A stretch of DNA of 64,000 nucleotides from Smallanthus sonchifolius (lineage: Eukaryota > Streptophyta > Magnoliopsida > Asterales > Asteraceae). Positions 11,321 to 21,007 of this stretch are shown here, one piece after another (position 1 is the first letter of the stretch; each line of letters opens with the position of its first letter). Where the stretch lies: contig CM042035.1 in assembly GCA_023525975.1 (NCBI GenBank), positions 34,687,001 through 34,751,000 on the forward strand, in the 5' to 3' direction. Under the pieces are notes generated by a model. It saw only the letters and a program-made list of their open reading frames with translations, was not told where the DNA came from and ran no database searches. Made by a program: the position numbers and the translations under genes.

Positions 11321-12112
11321 TCAAACATCCTCGCCATTGGAAGAAACGTATGATTGTGCATCGTTGATCTCCACCGGTTCCTCCTCGGGTGGCTCCTCCT
11401 CTAAGGGCTCGCCCTCGAAGGGCTCCTCCTCAAAAGGTTCCTCCTCGTCGTCCGAAAGTGGAATGTCCTCCGAAATTAGGGCTGCTTGTAGTTGGGCTTC
11501 TAAGTGAGTCACTCTCTCCCGAAGTCCTTCAGCAGCATGATCTGCTACTTGTAGCTGGGCTTCCAGATTAGTCACTCTCTCCAGAATCTCTCCTACATCC
11601 TGGTCCAAGGTGTCCACCCTTGTCTCCAAATGAGTAACCCGATCCACTAAAAGGTTATGGACCTGATCCGTTGCTGCCAGCTCAGCAGTCAAAAGCTCAA
11701 TTCCTACCTTGTTTTCTTTCACTTGAGGCTCTCGCTCTAGAATGCCCGGTATCTCATCAGTGGACTCCTTCATCTCCTTTAGCTCCTTAGTTATGATAAA
11801 CACAAAAGCTGCAAAAGCTTGTTCCATGCTGCATGCCAAGCTAGGTAAGGTAGCGGATGAGGAAGTGGAAACAAAGTAGGGCGATGGAACATTTCCCATC
11901 TCGATCCACCTTTGGATAATTTTCGGGTATGCAATCAAATTAAGTGTCGTGTTCCTTGCTCGTGCATTACTAGGTTCACCCTGTTCCACTGAGTTGTCAC
12001 TAGAACTAGTCTGACGCCTTTTGGGCTCCGGGGACGATACAGTAGGTGCCTTAGGTGATGGTGGTGGAGTTGACGACATGATCCTGTAATATAATATATA
12101 AGTGCCAAACAT
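11321..12112 (-). CDS. Accessory coiled-coil ORF between 5' LTR and gag of gypsy-1
   Basis: Intact 263-codon ORF with its start 71 bp from the primer site; an internal ATG at 12079 (MSSTPPPSPKAP) is an equally good start. Segments seen: Pro/Ser-rich N-terminus with a KRRQ basic patch, a middle part (NLIAYPKIIQRWIEMGNVP), a long coiled coil from about residue 140 to 215 with near-repeats RVTHLETRV, RVTNLEAQLQ and RVTHLEAQLQ, and an acidic tail of repeated EEEP units. It is the only long undamaged frame of the element while gag and pol are broken. I do not recognise a family; extra ORFs upstream of gag occur in some plant gypsy lineages. Role unknown; self-association is likely from the coiled coil. 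Confidence 0.7.
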   Translation of the reverse strand: MFGTYILYYRIMSSTPPPSPKAPTVSSPEPKRRQTSSSDNSVEQGEPSNARARNTTLNLIAYPKIIQRWIEMGNVPSPYFVSTSSSATLPSLACSMEQAFAAFVFIITKELKEMKESTDEIPGILEREPQVKENKVGIELLTAELAATDQVHNLLVDRVTHLETRVDTLDQDVGEILERVTNLEAQLQVADHAAEGLRERVTHLEAQLQAALISEDIPLSDDEEEPFEEEPFEGEPLEEEPPEEEPVEINDAQSYVSSNGEDV

Positions 12113-12182
12113 CCAAGATTTATGACATGTAACTAATCTGTGAGGTTATAGTCTAATATGCAATCCTAGTTCTCTATAACCA

Positions 12183-12197
12183 ATGTCTCTGATACCA
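12183..12197 (-). other. gypsy-1 primer-binding site
   Basis: Minus strand TGGTATCAGAGACAT, close to the plant tRNA-iMet site TGGTATCAGAGC, three bases inside the LTR end. Identifies 12201 as the U5 terminus of the 5' LTR. Confidence 0.85.
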
Positions 12198-12200
12198 ATC

Positions 12201-13020
12201 AGTCACACCCCCAAATTTCCACTAACGGAGTTTTACCGTTTTGGGAGGTGACACACCAGGATCTCAGTCATTAGTTACATTGAACGACTCTACATGGGGC
12301 ATAAACAAAAATATCATAACAATCAGAGTTTAATGCGAAAGCGTAAAGAAGAGCAAATGCGCAAAACACACGCGCCCAAAAAGTCCAGAAGTCCAAACCA
12401 AACACAATTCAAAATACTCCAAACATTTTAATAAAACATTAATCAAAAGGAGAATCCCATGCATGTCCTATGTGTGCACCTGTGCCTTATCTTAGCGACC
12501 CAAGAAATCACGTAAGAAAAGATGTCAACACAAGGTTGGTGAGTTCACAGGTTTCAGTATATAAATAAACGTTTACCAGATTATTGATAATTCAATATGT
12601 ATCTATAGGTAGCTAACCTATGTTCATGTTTAACTTAAGCGCTCACAACTAAAGCTGAATATTTTTTTATTAGCATCCTGCCATGTCTATCAACCCCGAC
12701 GATGTGAGTAGGCTAACATTTCACTCGTTTGATCTCCAATCGAGTTAGCGCGACTAACGCGGGTGGGATTTGTCAAACCCAGTAGTACTACTAAACATTA
12801 CCTCGCTAAGATCCATATTAATGGTTCGATGTGTGTTGAGGACTTTCAGTGATAGCGTGTTACGCTTAGCTTTAACATTGATAACATATGAATTACAAAA
12901 ATCTCAAAATAGTTGAATCATGTTTTCTCCCCCAAGTTAAAACAGTAAAAGGAGCCGTGAAAACTCACCTGCATTGTGTAGTAGGTAGTATCACCCAAGT
13001 ATGAGATTAAAACCACAAAT
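12201..13020 (-). mobile_element. gypsy-1 5' LTR, truncated after 820 bp
   Basis: Collinear with 3001 to about 3820 of the 3' LTR (U5 end inward). The terminal dinucleotide is changed (AGTCACAC instead of TGTCACAC). Similarity stops near 13018 and the remaining roughly 2.6 kb of LTR, including the normal U3 terminus, is missing. Confidence 0.9.
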
Positions 13021-13536
13021 GTTAGCCTACTCACATAGTCGGGGTTGATAGACCTTGCAAAAGGCAAATAAACAAACAGTCAGATTCGGTTGCGAGCTCT
13101 TAAGTTAAACTTGAACATAGGTTAGCTACCTATAGATAATATTGAATGATCAATATTCTGGTAAACGTTTATTTATATACTAAAACCTGTGAACTCACCA
13201 ACCTTGTGTTTACATCTTTTCTTACATGTTTTCTCAAGTCGCTAAGATAAAGCACAGGTGCACACATAGGACATGCATGGGATTCTCCTTTTGATTAATG
13301 TTTTATTAAATTGTTTGGACTTTTTTGAATTGTGTTTGGTTTGGACTTCTTGACTTTTTGGGCGCGTGTGTTTTGCGCATTTACTTTTCTTTACGCTTCC
13401 GCATTAAACTCTGATTGCTATGATATTTTCATTTAAGTCCCATGTAGAGTCGTTCAATGTTACTAATGACTGAGATCCTGGTGTGTCACCTCCCAAAACG
13501 GTAAAACTCCGTTAGTGGAAATTTGGGGGTGTGACA
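13021..13536 (+). repeat. Inverted copy of the gypsy-1 U5 end capping the element
   Basis: These 516 bp are the reverse complement of 12201-12717 with a few differences and end in GGGGGTGTGACA exactly at the target duplication TTCTC (13537-13541). Arms of about 516 bp enclose a 303-bp loop (12718-13020). The outer boundary is a proper integrase-type end, so the inverted copy was present in the DNA that integrated. At the switch point the LTR word TGTTCGCCT and the copied TGTTAGCCT differ by one base, a microhomology. Confidence 0.9.
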
Positions 13537-14441
13537 TTCTCACCTCTCTGGTATTGAACTAGGACACACATTCAAATCAAAGGATATTCAATCACAACTC
13601 CTATGGGCTACTATATCTAGCAACTCATACAAACGACCATAAACCCTAAGGTAGATGACCTAAATATGCAAATCAATCGGCACACAACACAATCAAGCAT
13701 AAATCACACCAAACATGCATATTCATCATTGTAATTAACTAAAAGTGTTTACAAAAATCATTCAATATACATTCGAATCCAAAAACCGATAATAGTTGCA
13801 AACTTTAACAAGTATTCATCATTAGACTTAAGCAGTACTAATGATCTAGCCAACAATCATACTTAGGACGTCAAAATAGAAGTAATAAGAACAATACATG
13901 GTTCAATCACAGAATTTAGACACAAAGATAGAATCTTGGAAACCGAATAAGCTAAAATTAACAAACCTGGATCCAAAACTTCAACTTTTAGCTTCAAAAT
14001 TACTTCCTATGCCCAAAATCGTCTCTGGTCTCTCCCTAGACGACAAGAATCCGAACTCCCTTGATAATGGCAATCAAAATCTATTTAATACGAATTTAGG
14101 GTTTTTTTTCTCGGATTACAGGTCTCTCGCGTATCGCGAGAGACTGGGCTGGTTCCTCGCGCCGCGAGGAACAAATTAGTCGGGTGTGTTTCTGGATTCC
14201 CTCGCGTTCCGCGATGGGCTTTCTCTACTTCTTTCGCGTACCGCAAGAGACTCATTTTCAACATTTTTTACTTTTAACTCATGGGATTCATTCTCGTGCT
14301 CGGTTTCTTCAGGTTTTGACTTGTATTCATTATGAGCACATGAAAACATAACAAAGAATCAAATGTACAAAAAAACGACTCAAAACAAATTAAAACGCAC
14401 TAAAACAATAGGAATAAAGATGTGTACTTTGCACTACATCA
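13537..14441 (-). mobile_element. Athila-like 5' LTR, right segment (U3 side)
   Basis: Continuation of 2303-3000 after gypsy-1. It contains two near-perfect palindromes at 14122-14172 and ends near 14441; on the minus strand the start reads TGATGTAGTGCAAAG. The exact outer end is provisional because no target duplication could be found. ORFs such as 13898-14179 are incidental. Confidence 0.75.
14122..14252. repeat. Palindrome cluster in the Athila-like LTR
   Basis: At 14122-14144 the 10-bp arms GTCTCTCGCG and CGCGAGAGAC flank TAT. At 14152-14172 the arms GTTCCTCGCG and CGCGAGGAAC flank a single C. Weaker versions follow near 14199-14217 and 14232-14252. All share the core CTCGCG/CGCGAG. They lie in the U3 half of the LTR. 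Confidence 0.85.
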
Positions 14442-14968
14442 AAAATCCCTACACTTAACTTTTTTTATTTCTCGAAAAAGTCTGCAATGGAATCATAACT
14501 AAGATCTAACTTTATAAACATCAATTATTCAGTTAGGCAAACATACTCACGAGTTAAGAAGCAATAATCGGTATTTCTGTTCGGTTAAACCCAAGCACCA
14601 ACTATATGGACCCTTAGCGGATAGTTACGGGTTCTGGTAGCGGTCCTCCACCGCCTCAGGGTGATTAGTCAGCATGCCACGTGTCTGCTTCAGAGTTTTT
14701 GCTTTCTTCGCAAGTAACGAACCGTTAAGCCATGGGTAGCAGTCCGCTACTGGCTTAACTTATATGATTTTCATTTTTTCCTTTCCGAGAAACATCATTC
14801 TTATATATTATGGTTTCCATAACTCATTTTCTAGCCCAAGATATGCTTATATGAAGTTTTGGGTTGTTTCCGGTCGAACCGTCTTTTTGTTTCGCGTCCG
14901 GTTAAATTAAAGTGTCATGTTTCTTAACGACTCATCCTAACTTACGTTTAGGATCTTGGGGTGTTACA
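14442..14968 (-). mobile_element. Gypsy LTR fragment
   Basis: On the minus strand the segment begins TGTAACACCCC at about 14967 and includes AGCGGT/ACCGCT-type motifs at 14607-14760 and the word CCACGTGTC, both shared with the LTR at 27650-28996. No coding sequence. The left limit is uncertain; 14442-14560 could be flanking Athila/Tat sequence. Confidence 0.5.
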
Positions 14969-17018
14969 CAGTTGTTATTCCACAACAACATGGTAGATCT
15001 TTTGAAGTTCGTTCCCAAGCTATCTAGAATCTTCCTGAGTGTCCTGCTTTAGGAACAAAGGAGTCTTACTTGCATCTGAGTGCTTATTATGCAAGATGCA
15101 ACACTATTAGGGAACAAGGGTTCACACCGGATGATGTGAAGTTACCACTCTTCTAATTCACACTGGAAGACATTGGTTACACTCTCTACCATCTACATCT
15201 ATTTATACTTAGGGTGATATGCAACAACAATTCTTAAATGAGTTCTACACCAATCAAAGAACTAGTGATGCGAGAAATAATATTAGAAATTTTCAACAAT
15301 AGTCGGGGGAACTATATCATGAAGACTTCTCTGAGATTCAAGATGTTGATCAAGAATTGCCTACATCATGGCTTGCAAATGTGGGAGATGTTGAATGCCT
15401 TCCATGAAGATTTGAAATATAATGATGCCCATGATCTCAACTCTATTTCAATGGCAAATTCGGTACAAACTTTGAGGATGAAGATTGGGATTACTTAAAT
15501 AAGATGGCAAGGACTTCCAAGAGAAAAGCTCAATCCTCAAGAAGGGCGAGACATTCAGTAGTGAGAGCGTTGGATAATTAGAATTATGACTTGGGTAGGT
15601 TGGAGAAGTTAGAGAAACAAGTTGCAAATTGGGGCACCGGGGGTCAACAAAGTCAACCATATGAGGTATGTGACCGGTGTGGTGATTTGGTTCATAGTGG
15701 TGTAAACTGCATGGGTTCAGGAGGAAAGTTTAAGGATGTCAACTACATTCAAGGGGGTGGTAGGAATTATGATATGAATTCCAACACCTATCATCTGGGA
15801 CTTAGAAACCATCCCAACTTTCATTATGAAGCAAGTGGGCGGAGAAATCAACAACCATACCTACCCCGGAATCGAAACTACAATCAAGGCAATTATCAAA
15901 AGGGGTATCAAAGGTCGAATGAGCAGGAAGGATCATCTGGATCTTCTAATCAGTCTAGTGGGAATGAGATGATGGATATTTTGAAGGCCATCCAACAGGA
16001 TCCGCAAAAGAAGAAACAATCTGATGAAGTGTGTGATAAGTCGATCTAATCCTTGACTACTCAGATGGGACAGTTAGCCACTAATATGGCTGATTTGAGG
16101 AAGAACAATGGGAGGATTCCAAGTGACACACATGTTAATCAATCTCATCAAGCTTCGGGAAGCAAAAACACGAAGAGCAGCCATTTTGGTCAGGTAAGTA
16201 CTCTTCGTAATGGAAAATTTTATGACAACAAATTTGCCACTCCACAAACCTTTGTGGATGGTGTGGTGGAGGACATTGATGAAAATGAGGACAACGATGA
16301 TGAACCAGAGTCGATTCGTGTCAAACATGTTTCTTTTAAAAATCTAAATGAAAAATATTTTTTTCAAAAGAAACACTAGTTGTTAATGAGGGGGAGGCGG
16401 TACCTCCTTTGGTGCCATTTCCCTCAGCTTTAGTGAATCCAGGTAAACACAGGGTAAGTAACAAAAGGGGTCCTCAACAGGAGGAAATTTGGGAAATATT
16501 TAAACGTGTAAAAATTAATCTACCCCTACTTGATGCAATCAAACAAATTCAGTTTATAATATATATCTGAAAGATTTGTGCACTAAAAAACTGCATAATA
16601 AAATTACAAAAAAACTAAATTTGAGTGGTTAGTGTCATTTTAACTGGTGCTATTCCACCAAAACTTCAAGATCTAGGAGCGCCCATAACTTTTTATACAA
16701 GTGGGTGATTTCAAAATGAACAAGGCATTATTGGATCTTGGATCGAGTGTGAGCATCCTTCTAGGGAGTTTGAACGACCAATATGATTTTGGTCCACTGT
16801 GTCGAGCCAATACCACTGTGGTGTTTTTTGATTTGACCCTTAAACTCCCATGAGGAAGAAGGATGTCATCCTCATTTTGAGAAAGATTCCACAGAGGTTT
16901 GTTTTGTGTCTGACAGGGTTGAACAAGAGCTATAGCATGAGCTGCAAGAAGAAGAAAGGATTGTGGAGGCTATGATAGTGCAAGAGGGTAGACCTAATGG
17001 ACTCATCATTTGGAGAGT
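14969..17018 (+). pseudogene. gag-pro: Athila-like gag-protease, decayed
   Basis: Translated pieces follow Athila Gag order: remnants of the capsid region at about 15000-15500 with many stops, then 15591-16049 (LGRLEKLEKQVANWG, CDRCGDLVHSGVNC cysteine-rich motif, Asn/Gln-rich tail), 16053-16379 (TTQMGQLATNMADL, VSTLRNGKFYDNK) and protease wording at 16480-16860 (LPLLDAIKQI, then LLDLGSS in place of the retropepsin active site). Stops and indels occur throughout. The last five bases AGAGT (17014-17018) are duplicated at 25817-25821 around an inserted element. Confidence 0.8.
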
Positions 17019-19573
17019 TGTAACATCCCTGATTTTTTGATCCTATTTTAACTTATTTTAACTAATAAAATAATAACACGACATTGAATCATATACTTGT
17101 TCAAACCTACACCTCAGTAATCGTTAGTCGATCGTATTCAATTCAAGGATTTAGAACTCATAATCAAGTGGTAACACCTCTTAGAGTTAATCCAGTTAGT
17201 AATCCCGTTAGGTGTTCTGTTAAATCCTAACCAAGCTAATTCTGTCAAAGCTGAAGTTACAAGGGCTGATTTTGTAAATAACCAGAAACCCTAGTAGGCA
17301 CGGTCGCGCCACGTTTTGGCACGGTCGCGCCTCTTATAGGCACGGTCGCGCCTCACATCAGTTGAAACGTAAATACAGTCTTTAATTGCTGGATCGTTCG
17401 AATTCGTAACCCTTCCACATATTGATGAACCCAATTAACATTTTAATCATAGTAATTACGACGAATTAACCTATTATACCAATCCAATCCGTAACCATCG
17501 ACCATAATCTCACCATTATCAAATTCGTTGTTTTCTATTATCCTTCCTGCAAATCAACCTTCTGCACACACTCGACGAACATCCCAGGAGCCTTGCGCTC
17601 AGCAATTCGATCGAAGTCGTACCAGAAGTCGTCGGAGGACACAACCGCCGAAGCCGAAACTCATATTAATCGAGACCCTTCAATTCATCAAGCATTCCAG
17701 TAATTTCTTGTAACTACAGTTCCATATCTAGGTCTAGACCAATAACCCTATATTAATCGGATCGTCTAGCATCAGATTAAACCCAATTCGTAATCTATGG
17801 TTCATTTCAAAATGGTTTAATCGAATACTACCTTGGAGATGTTTTAAATACAATTAAACTATACAAAAGATTCGTAATAGCCTAATGGGTGAAAACCCCA
17901 TGAATTCCAACATTAACAATATAAGAATTAGTCAAATCGATTCTGTTTTGGAACAGACACGGTCGCGCTAGTATTCTAGCGCGGGCGTGCTTCATGAGAT
18001 ACGGTCGCGCCAAATATCAGCGCGGTCGTGCCTCACCCTCTGCCCCGGTCGTGCCTCTTGGTTAGGCGTGGTCGTGCTATCAGAACCCTAGACACGGTCG
18101 TGCCTAGCCCAGGCACGGTCGTGCCTAGTGAACAGCCTTGTTGTGTCTTCTGTTTGATCAACACGGTCGCACCACCCTTGACCAGCGCGGTCGCGCCCGT
18201 GCTCCTAGCACGATCGTGCCTTGTCCCAGGCACGGTCGTGTGTGTGAGAAAATCTTGTCAGGATGCTTAATTTTATATTTTCAAAAACAATAAGTATTCC
18301 AAATTAATTTTTAAATAAAAATAATTAATTTTATAAAGATTTGGATTAACCTTATTTAAAAGACCCAAATTCTTATTTCTAAATAAATAGAAGTTATTTA
18401 TTATAACCTACAAAGTTAAATTTATACTTAATATTAAACTCTACACATAAATATTAGTTACACCACTTATTTAATCATCTTTATAAAAACAGCGTAAAGA
18501 TTATTTATTAAATTTATATTTAATATAAAACATTTAATACATTTTCATAACTAAATGACTAAGTTACATATTTTATAAATAAATAAATAAGATTACAATT
18601 ATTTATTTAAATTACATTTAAACAAAAACTATTTGTTTATAACTAAGTAAACAAATAATAATTTTATTATTTCATTATTTAGTTATTCCAAACTCAAATT
18701 TTATACAACACCATTCAAGTACAAACCACTAACACCTACAACTTCAAATTCCTTATACACACATCCAATTTAACCTTAGACTTAAACATAGACTATTGTG
18801 CACACTATTGATTCAATACATATTACACTCTAGGTTAATGTTGTGCATTACGAGGACCCCGTTACTATCTAGTATCTCGTGTTAGCTACGCCTTCAAATC
18901 AAGTGAGTATACATAGCCCCTTTTACTCTATTACATTTTTGGGGGTGAAACATGAACACTATTCAAATTACATGTTTACATTTACACAAACAACACAAGT
19001 ACAAATCCTATTTACATTCATGTGTGCAATTTGAGCTTTATGCCCGAGGGCTAGGTGTGCTAACCTTTGTATGAGATTATGTGCAATCATTAACTATTCA
19101 AGCCGACGGTTTTCAATGATAGATCTATTGAGTCTGACAAATCCACCCAGATTGGGGTGATTGATACCGACAACACAATTTTGCATGCTAGTTACATAGG
19201 TTTGATTGTACTTGGTTACACAATAGCTGCTCCCCATAAATGCCTTATTTATCATGTTATGTAAGGATTTGTTTTACAAACTATATGATATCTATATACA
19301 AACCTGTGTTATACTCACCAACTTTTTAGTTGACCTTATTTTATTCATGTTTCAGGTGCTTTCATATGAGTTTGATCAAGACATGCTACACATAGGCTTT
19401 GGACCTAGTTAATCTTAATTCAAAAACAAATTGTATTTCATTATGTACTTGGAACTTGATTCAAGTTGTTTGAATGGAAATGGATTTAACATATTACAAT
19501 TTAGTCAACCTTGAGCTCTTGAACAGTCTACATGTCCCGCCCCGATGATTCCGCCATCGGTTGGGGTGTGACA
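17019..19573 (+). mobile_element. 5' LTR of the non-autonomous element
   Basis: Starts TGTAACATCC and ends GGGGTGTGACA; 2,555 bp. It contains two clusters of GGCACGGTCGTGCC-type palindromes separated by about 600 bp and AT-rich sequence between 18260 and 18720. No coding sequence; ORFs across the palindrome clusters are compositional. Confidence 0.92.
17296..18243. repeat. Two clusters of GC-rich palindromic repeats in the LTR
   Basis: The unit is GGCACG + 2 nt + CGTGCC or its variant with CGCGCC, about 14 bp. Three units lie at 17299-17355 and about a dozen at 17960-18243, irregularly spaced by 10-30 bp. The second LTR has the same clusters at 23520-23600 and 24202-24487 with one extra unit in the first. 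In gypsy-3 they occur at 55922-56187 and 56787-56925, and again at 63484-63770. Confidence 0.9.
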
Positions 19574-19576
19574 GAT

Positions 19577-19589
19577 TGGTATCAGAGCC
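19577..19589 (+). other. Primer-binding site of the non-autonomous element
   Basis: TGGTATCAGAGCC, three bases after the LTR end; the standard plant tRNA-iMet site. The following leader (CTTGGTTATAGGGAACTAG) is shared with gypsy-3 on the minus strand near 62161-62182. Confidence 0.92.
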
Positions 19590-20407
19590 TTGGTTATAGG
19601 GAACTAGGTTATTAGACACCCTTGACCTAGACTATAACTTTAGGACACCCATACAATACCATGCTACTACATGTTACATTATTAGTTCTTGTGTAAATAT
19701 TTTTACATGCTATCATAAGTATTTACACTACGTGATACAATACATAATGACTTATGTGTCACACTACTTGATAACTTTTGTGCTTACACTCATTACTATC
19801 TACATGCTATATGATTATTTTTTTTATGTGAATATTCTTACATGTTATACTATATAACTACATCATATGATACAATACTTAGTAATCTATGTGTCACATT
19901 ACCTGCCAACTTTCTCCCCTATTCATTGCTACCTATTTAGTTTATTTAAAAGTGCTATCCTAAGTTTCCACACCCACTCATACATACTTAGTTATTCATG
20001 CACCCCTAAACTCCCATACATAATACCACACCTCTTGTGAACAACAAAATTTTAAACTATTTGGCCTAATGTCCATCAATAATAAACTAAGAAGCCCATT
20101 TATCCTTCAAGAAGCAAAAGCCCACTGAAATGCATAAACCTTACTTTCGGGCCACAAGGCCCAGTTAACAACAATTCTCATCATGACCATGAGCCCAACA
20201 ATAGTGTTATTAATACATGATGGCTGGAAGAGTGTGTAGGCCCATGAGGAATTCTGGCTAAGGAAAGATAGGGTACTTAAGTGTGTCCTAGTGACCCACC
20301 CCTCTTTCCTGGGAATTCTTCTCAGGGATACACTACCTATAGGTCAAGTGTACTCCTAAAATACTATTGTGAATACTCGGCGTTATGACTAGTCAAACTC
20401 TAAACCT

Positions 20408-21007
20408 ATGAGAACTCCTATGTTTGACACTCAGTATTTATTTATCGCTTACAACCTTTCCATTGTTTTCCTGCTAAGCATGGACTCCTACCCTCCTACC
20501 TCCCCGGTATGCCGTCCCGAAGAAGAGTCTGATTGGGAAAAAGACACCGGATCACCCGTACATCGATCACCAACACCCGCAGCTGCTAGACCAAGGTTTG
20601 ATGTAAGGGTAGATTGGATTAGGAACACCGGCCCAAGACTTCGAACACCTGGATCAGCCGCGCCCAGAAACCCGTATCAGACACCCCATCCCCACAATCA
20701 ACTACCACTCCCACTAAGAGACCCATATCTAATGCCCGACCCGTATTACTCTAATCCTAGAGTAGGGCATATCATGGCACTCACTAGTACTATCGAATTT
20801 CCAATCAATGACACGCACCAATATGTAAGGACCTCAGAATTTAAGAGGCAAAGAATGGAGCAAGGGTTAATGCACGACTTGCAAGGACAAGGAATGAATA
20901 GCCTAGCAAACCAATTAGGGTACCAAATGGAATTAATCTCCATCCTCGAAGCGGTGCTCGCCTTGGGAATTATTCTCCTCCTAGCGGAAAGCTACAGGAG
21001 GCGTTAA
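20408..21007 (+). CDS. Unknown 199-residue ORF with hydrophobic ends
   Basis: The only long ORF of the non-autonomous element, about 0.8 kb after the primer site, undamaged. From the first ATG it opens with a hydrophobic stretch (LFIAYNLSIVFLL, residues 11-23) resembling a signal or membrane segment; a second ATG at 20480 (MDSYPPTSP) would omit it. The middle is Pro/Arg-rich (about residues 30-110). The C-terminal part ends in a hydrophobic helix, ISILEAVLALGIILLLAE, followed by a short basic tail (YRRR), like a tail-anchored protein. I recognise no family. It could be a captured or env-like accessory protein, or a remnant of a pre-gag ORF. No homologue is visible in gypsy-3. Confidence 0.55.
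   Translation: MRTPMFDTQYLFIAYNLSIVFLLSMDSYPPTSPVCRPEEESDWEKDTGSPVHRSPTPAAARPRFDVRVDWIRNTGPRLRTPGSAAPRNPYQTPHPHNQLPLPLRDPYLMPDPYYSNPRVGHIMALTSTIEFPINDTHQYVRTSEFKRQRMEQGLMHDLQGQGMNSLANQLGYQMELISILEAVLALGIILLLAESYRRR

Larger units (their letters stand above)
3001..13536 (-). mobile_element. gypsy-1: chromovirus (Tekay-like) retrotransposon with aberrant 5' end
   Basis: Element of 10,536 bp bounded by the 5-bp target duplication TTCTC. On the minus strand: truncated 5' LTR with inverted cap (13536-12201), primer site of tRNA-iMet type (12197-12183), accessory coiled-coil ORF, gag, protease, reverse transcriptase, RNase H, integrase with chromodomain-like end, duplicated polypurine tract, and a full 3' LTR (6406-3001). 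Pol order PR-RT-RH-IN and the C-terminal chromodomain-like motif place it in the chromoviruses; the Tekay/Del lineage is my best match from memory. Several stops and frameshifts make it non-functional. Confidence 0.9.

Noticed and set aside
17960..18243. Regularly recurring palindromes resembling a CRISPR array
   Set aside because: Spacers are irregular and short, units vary, the cluster repeats in both LTRs and in gypsy-3, and the DNA is plant nuclear retroelement sequence.
18028..18270. Open frames across the GC-rich palindrome clusters (also 24272-24514 and 56704-56919)
   Set aside because: They arise from the repeat unit and occur on both strands; no initiation context or protein feature.
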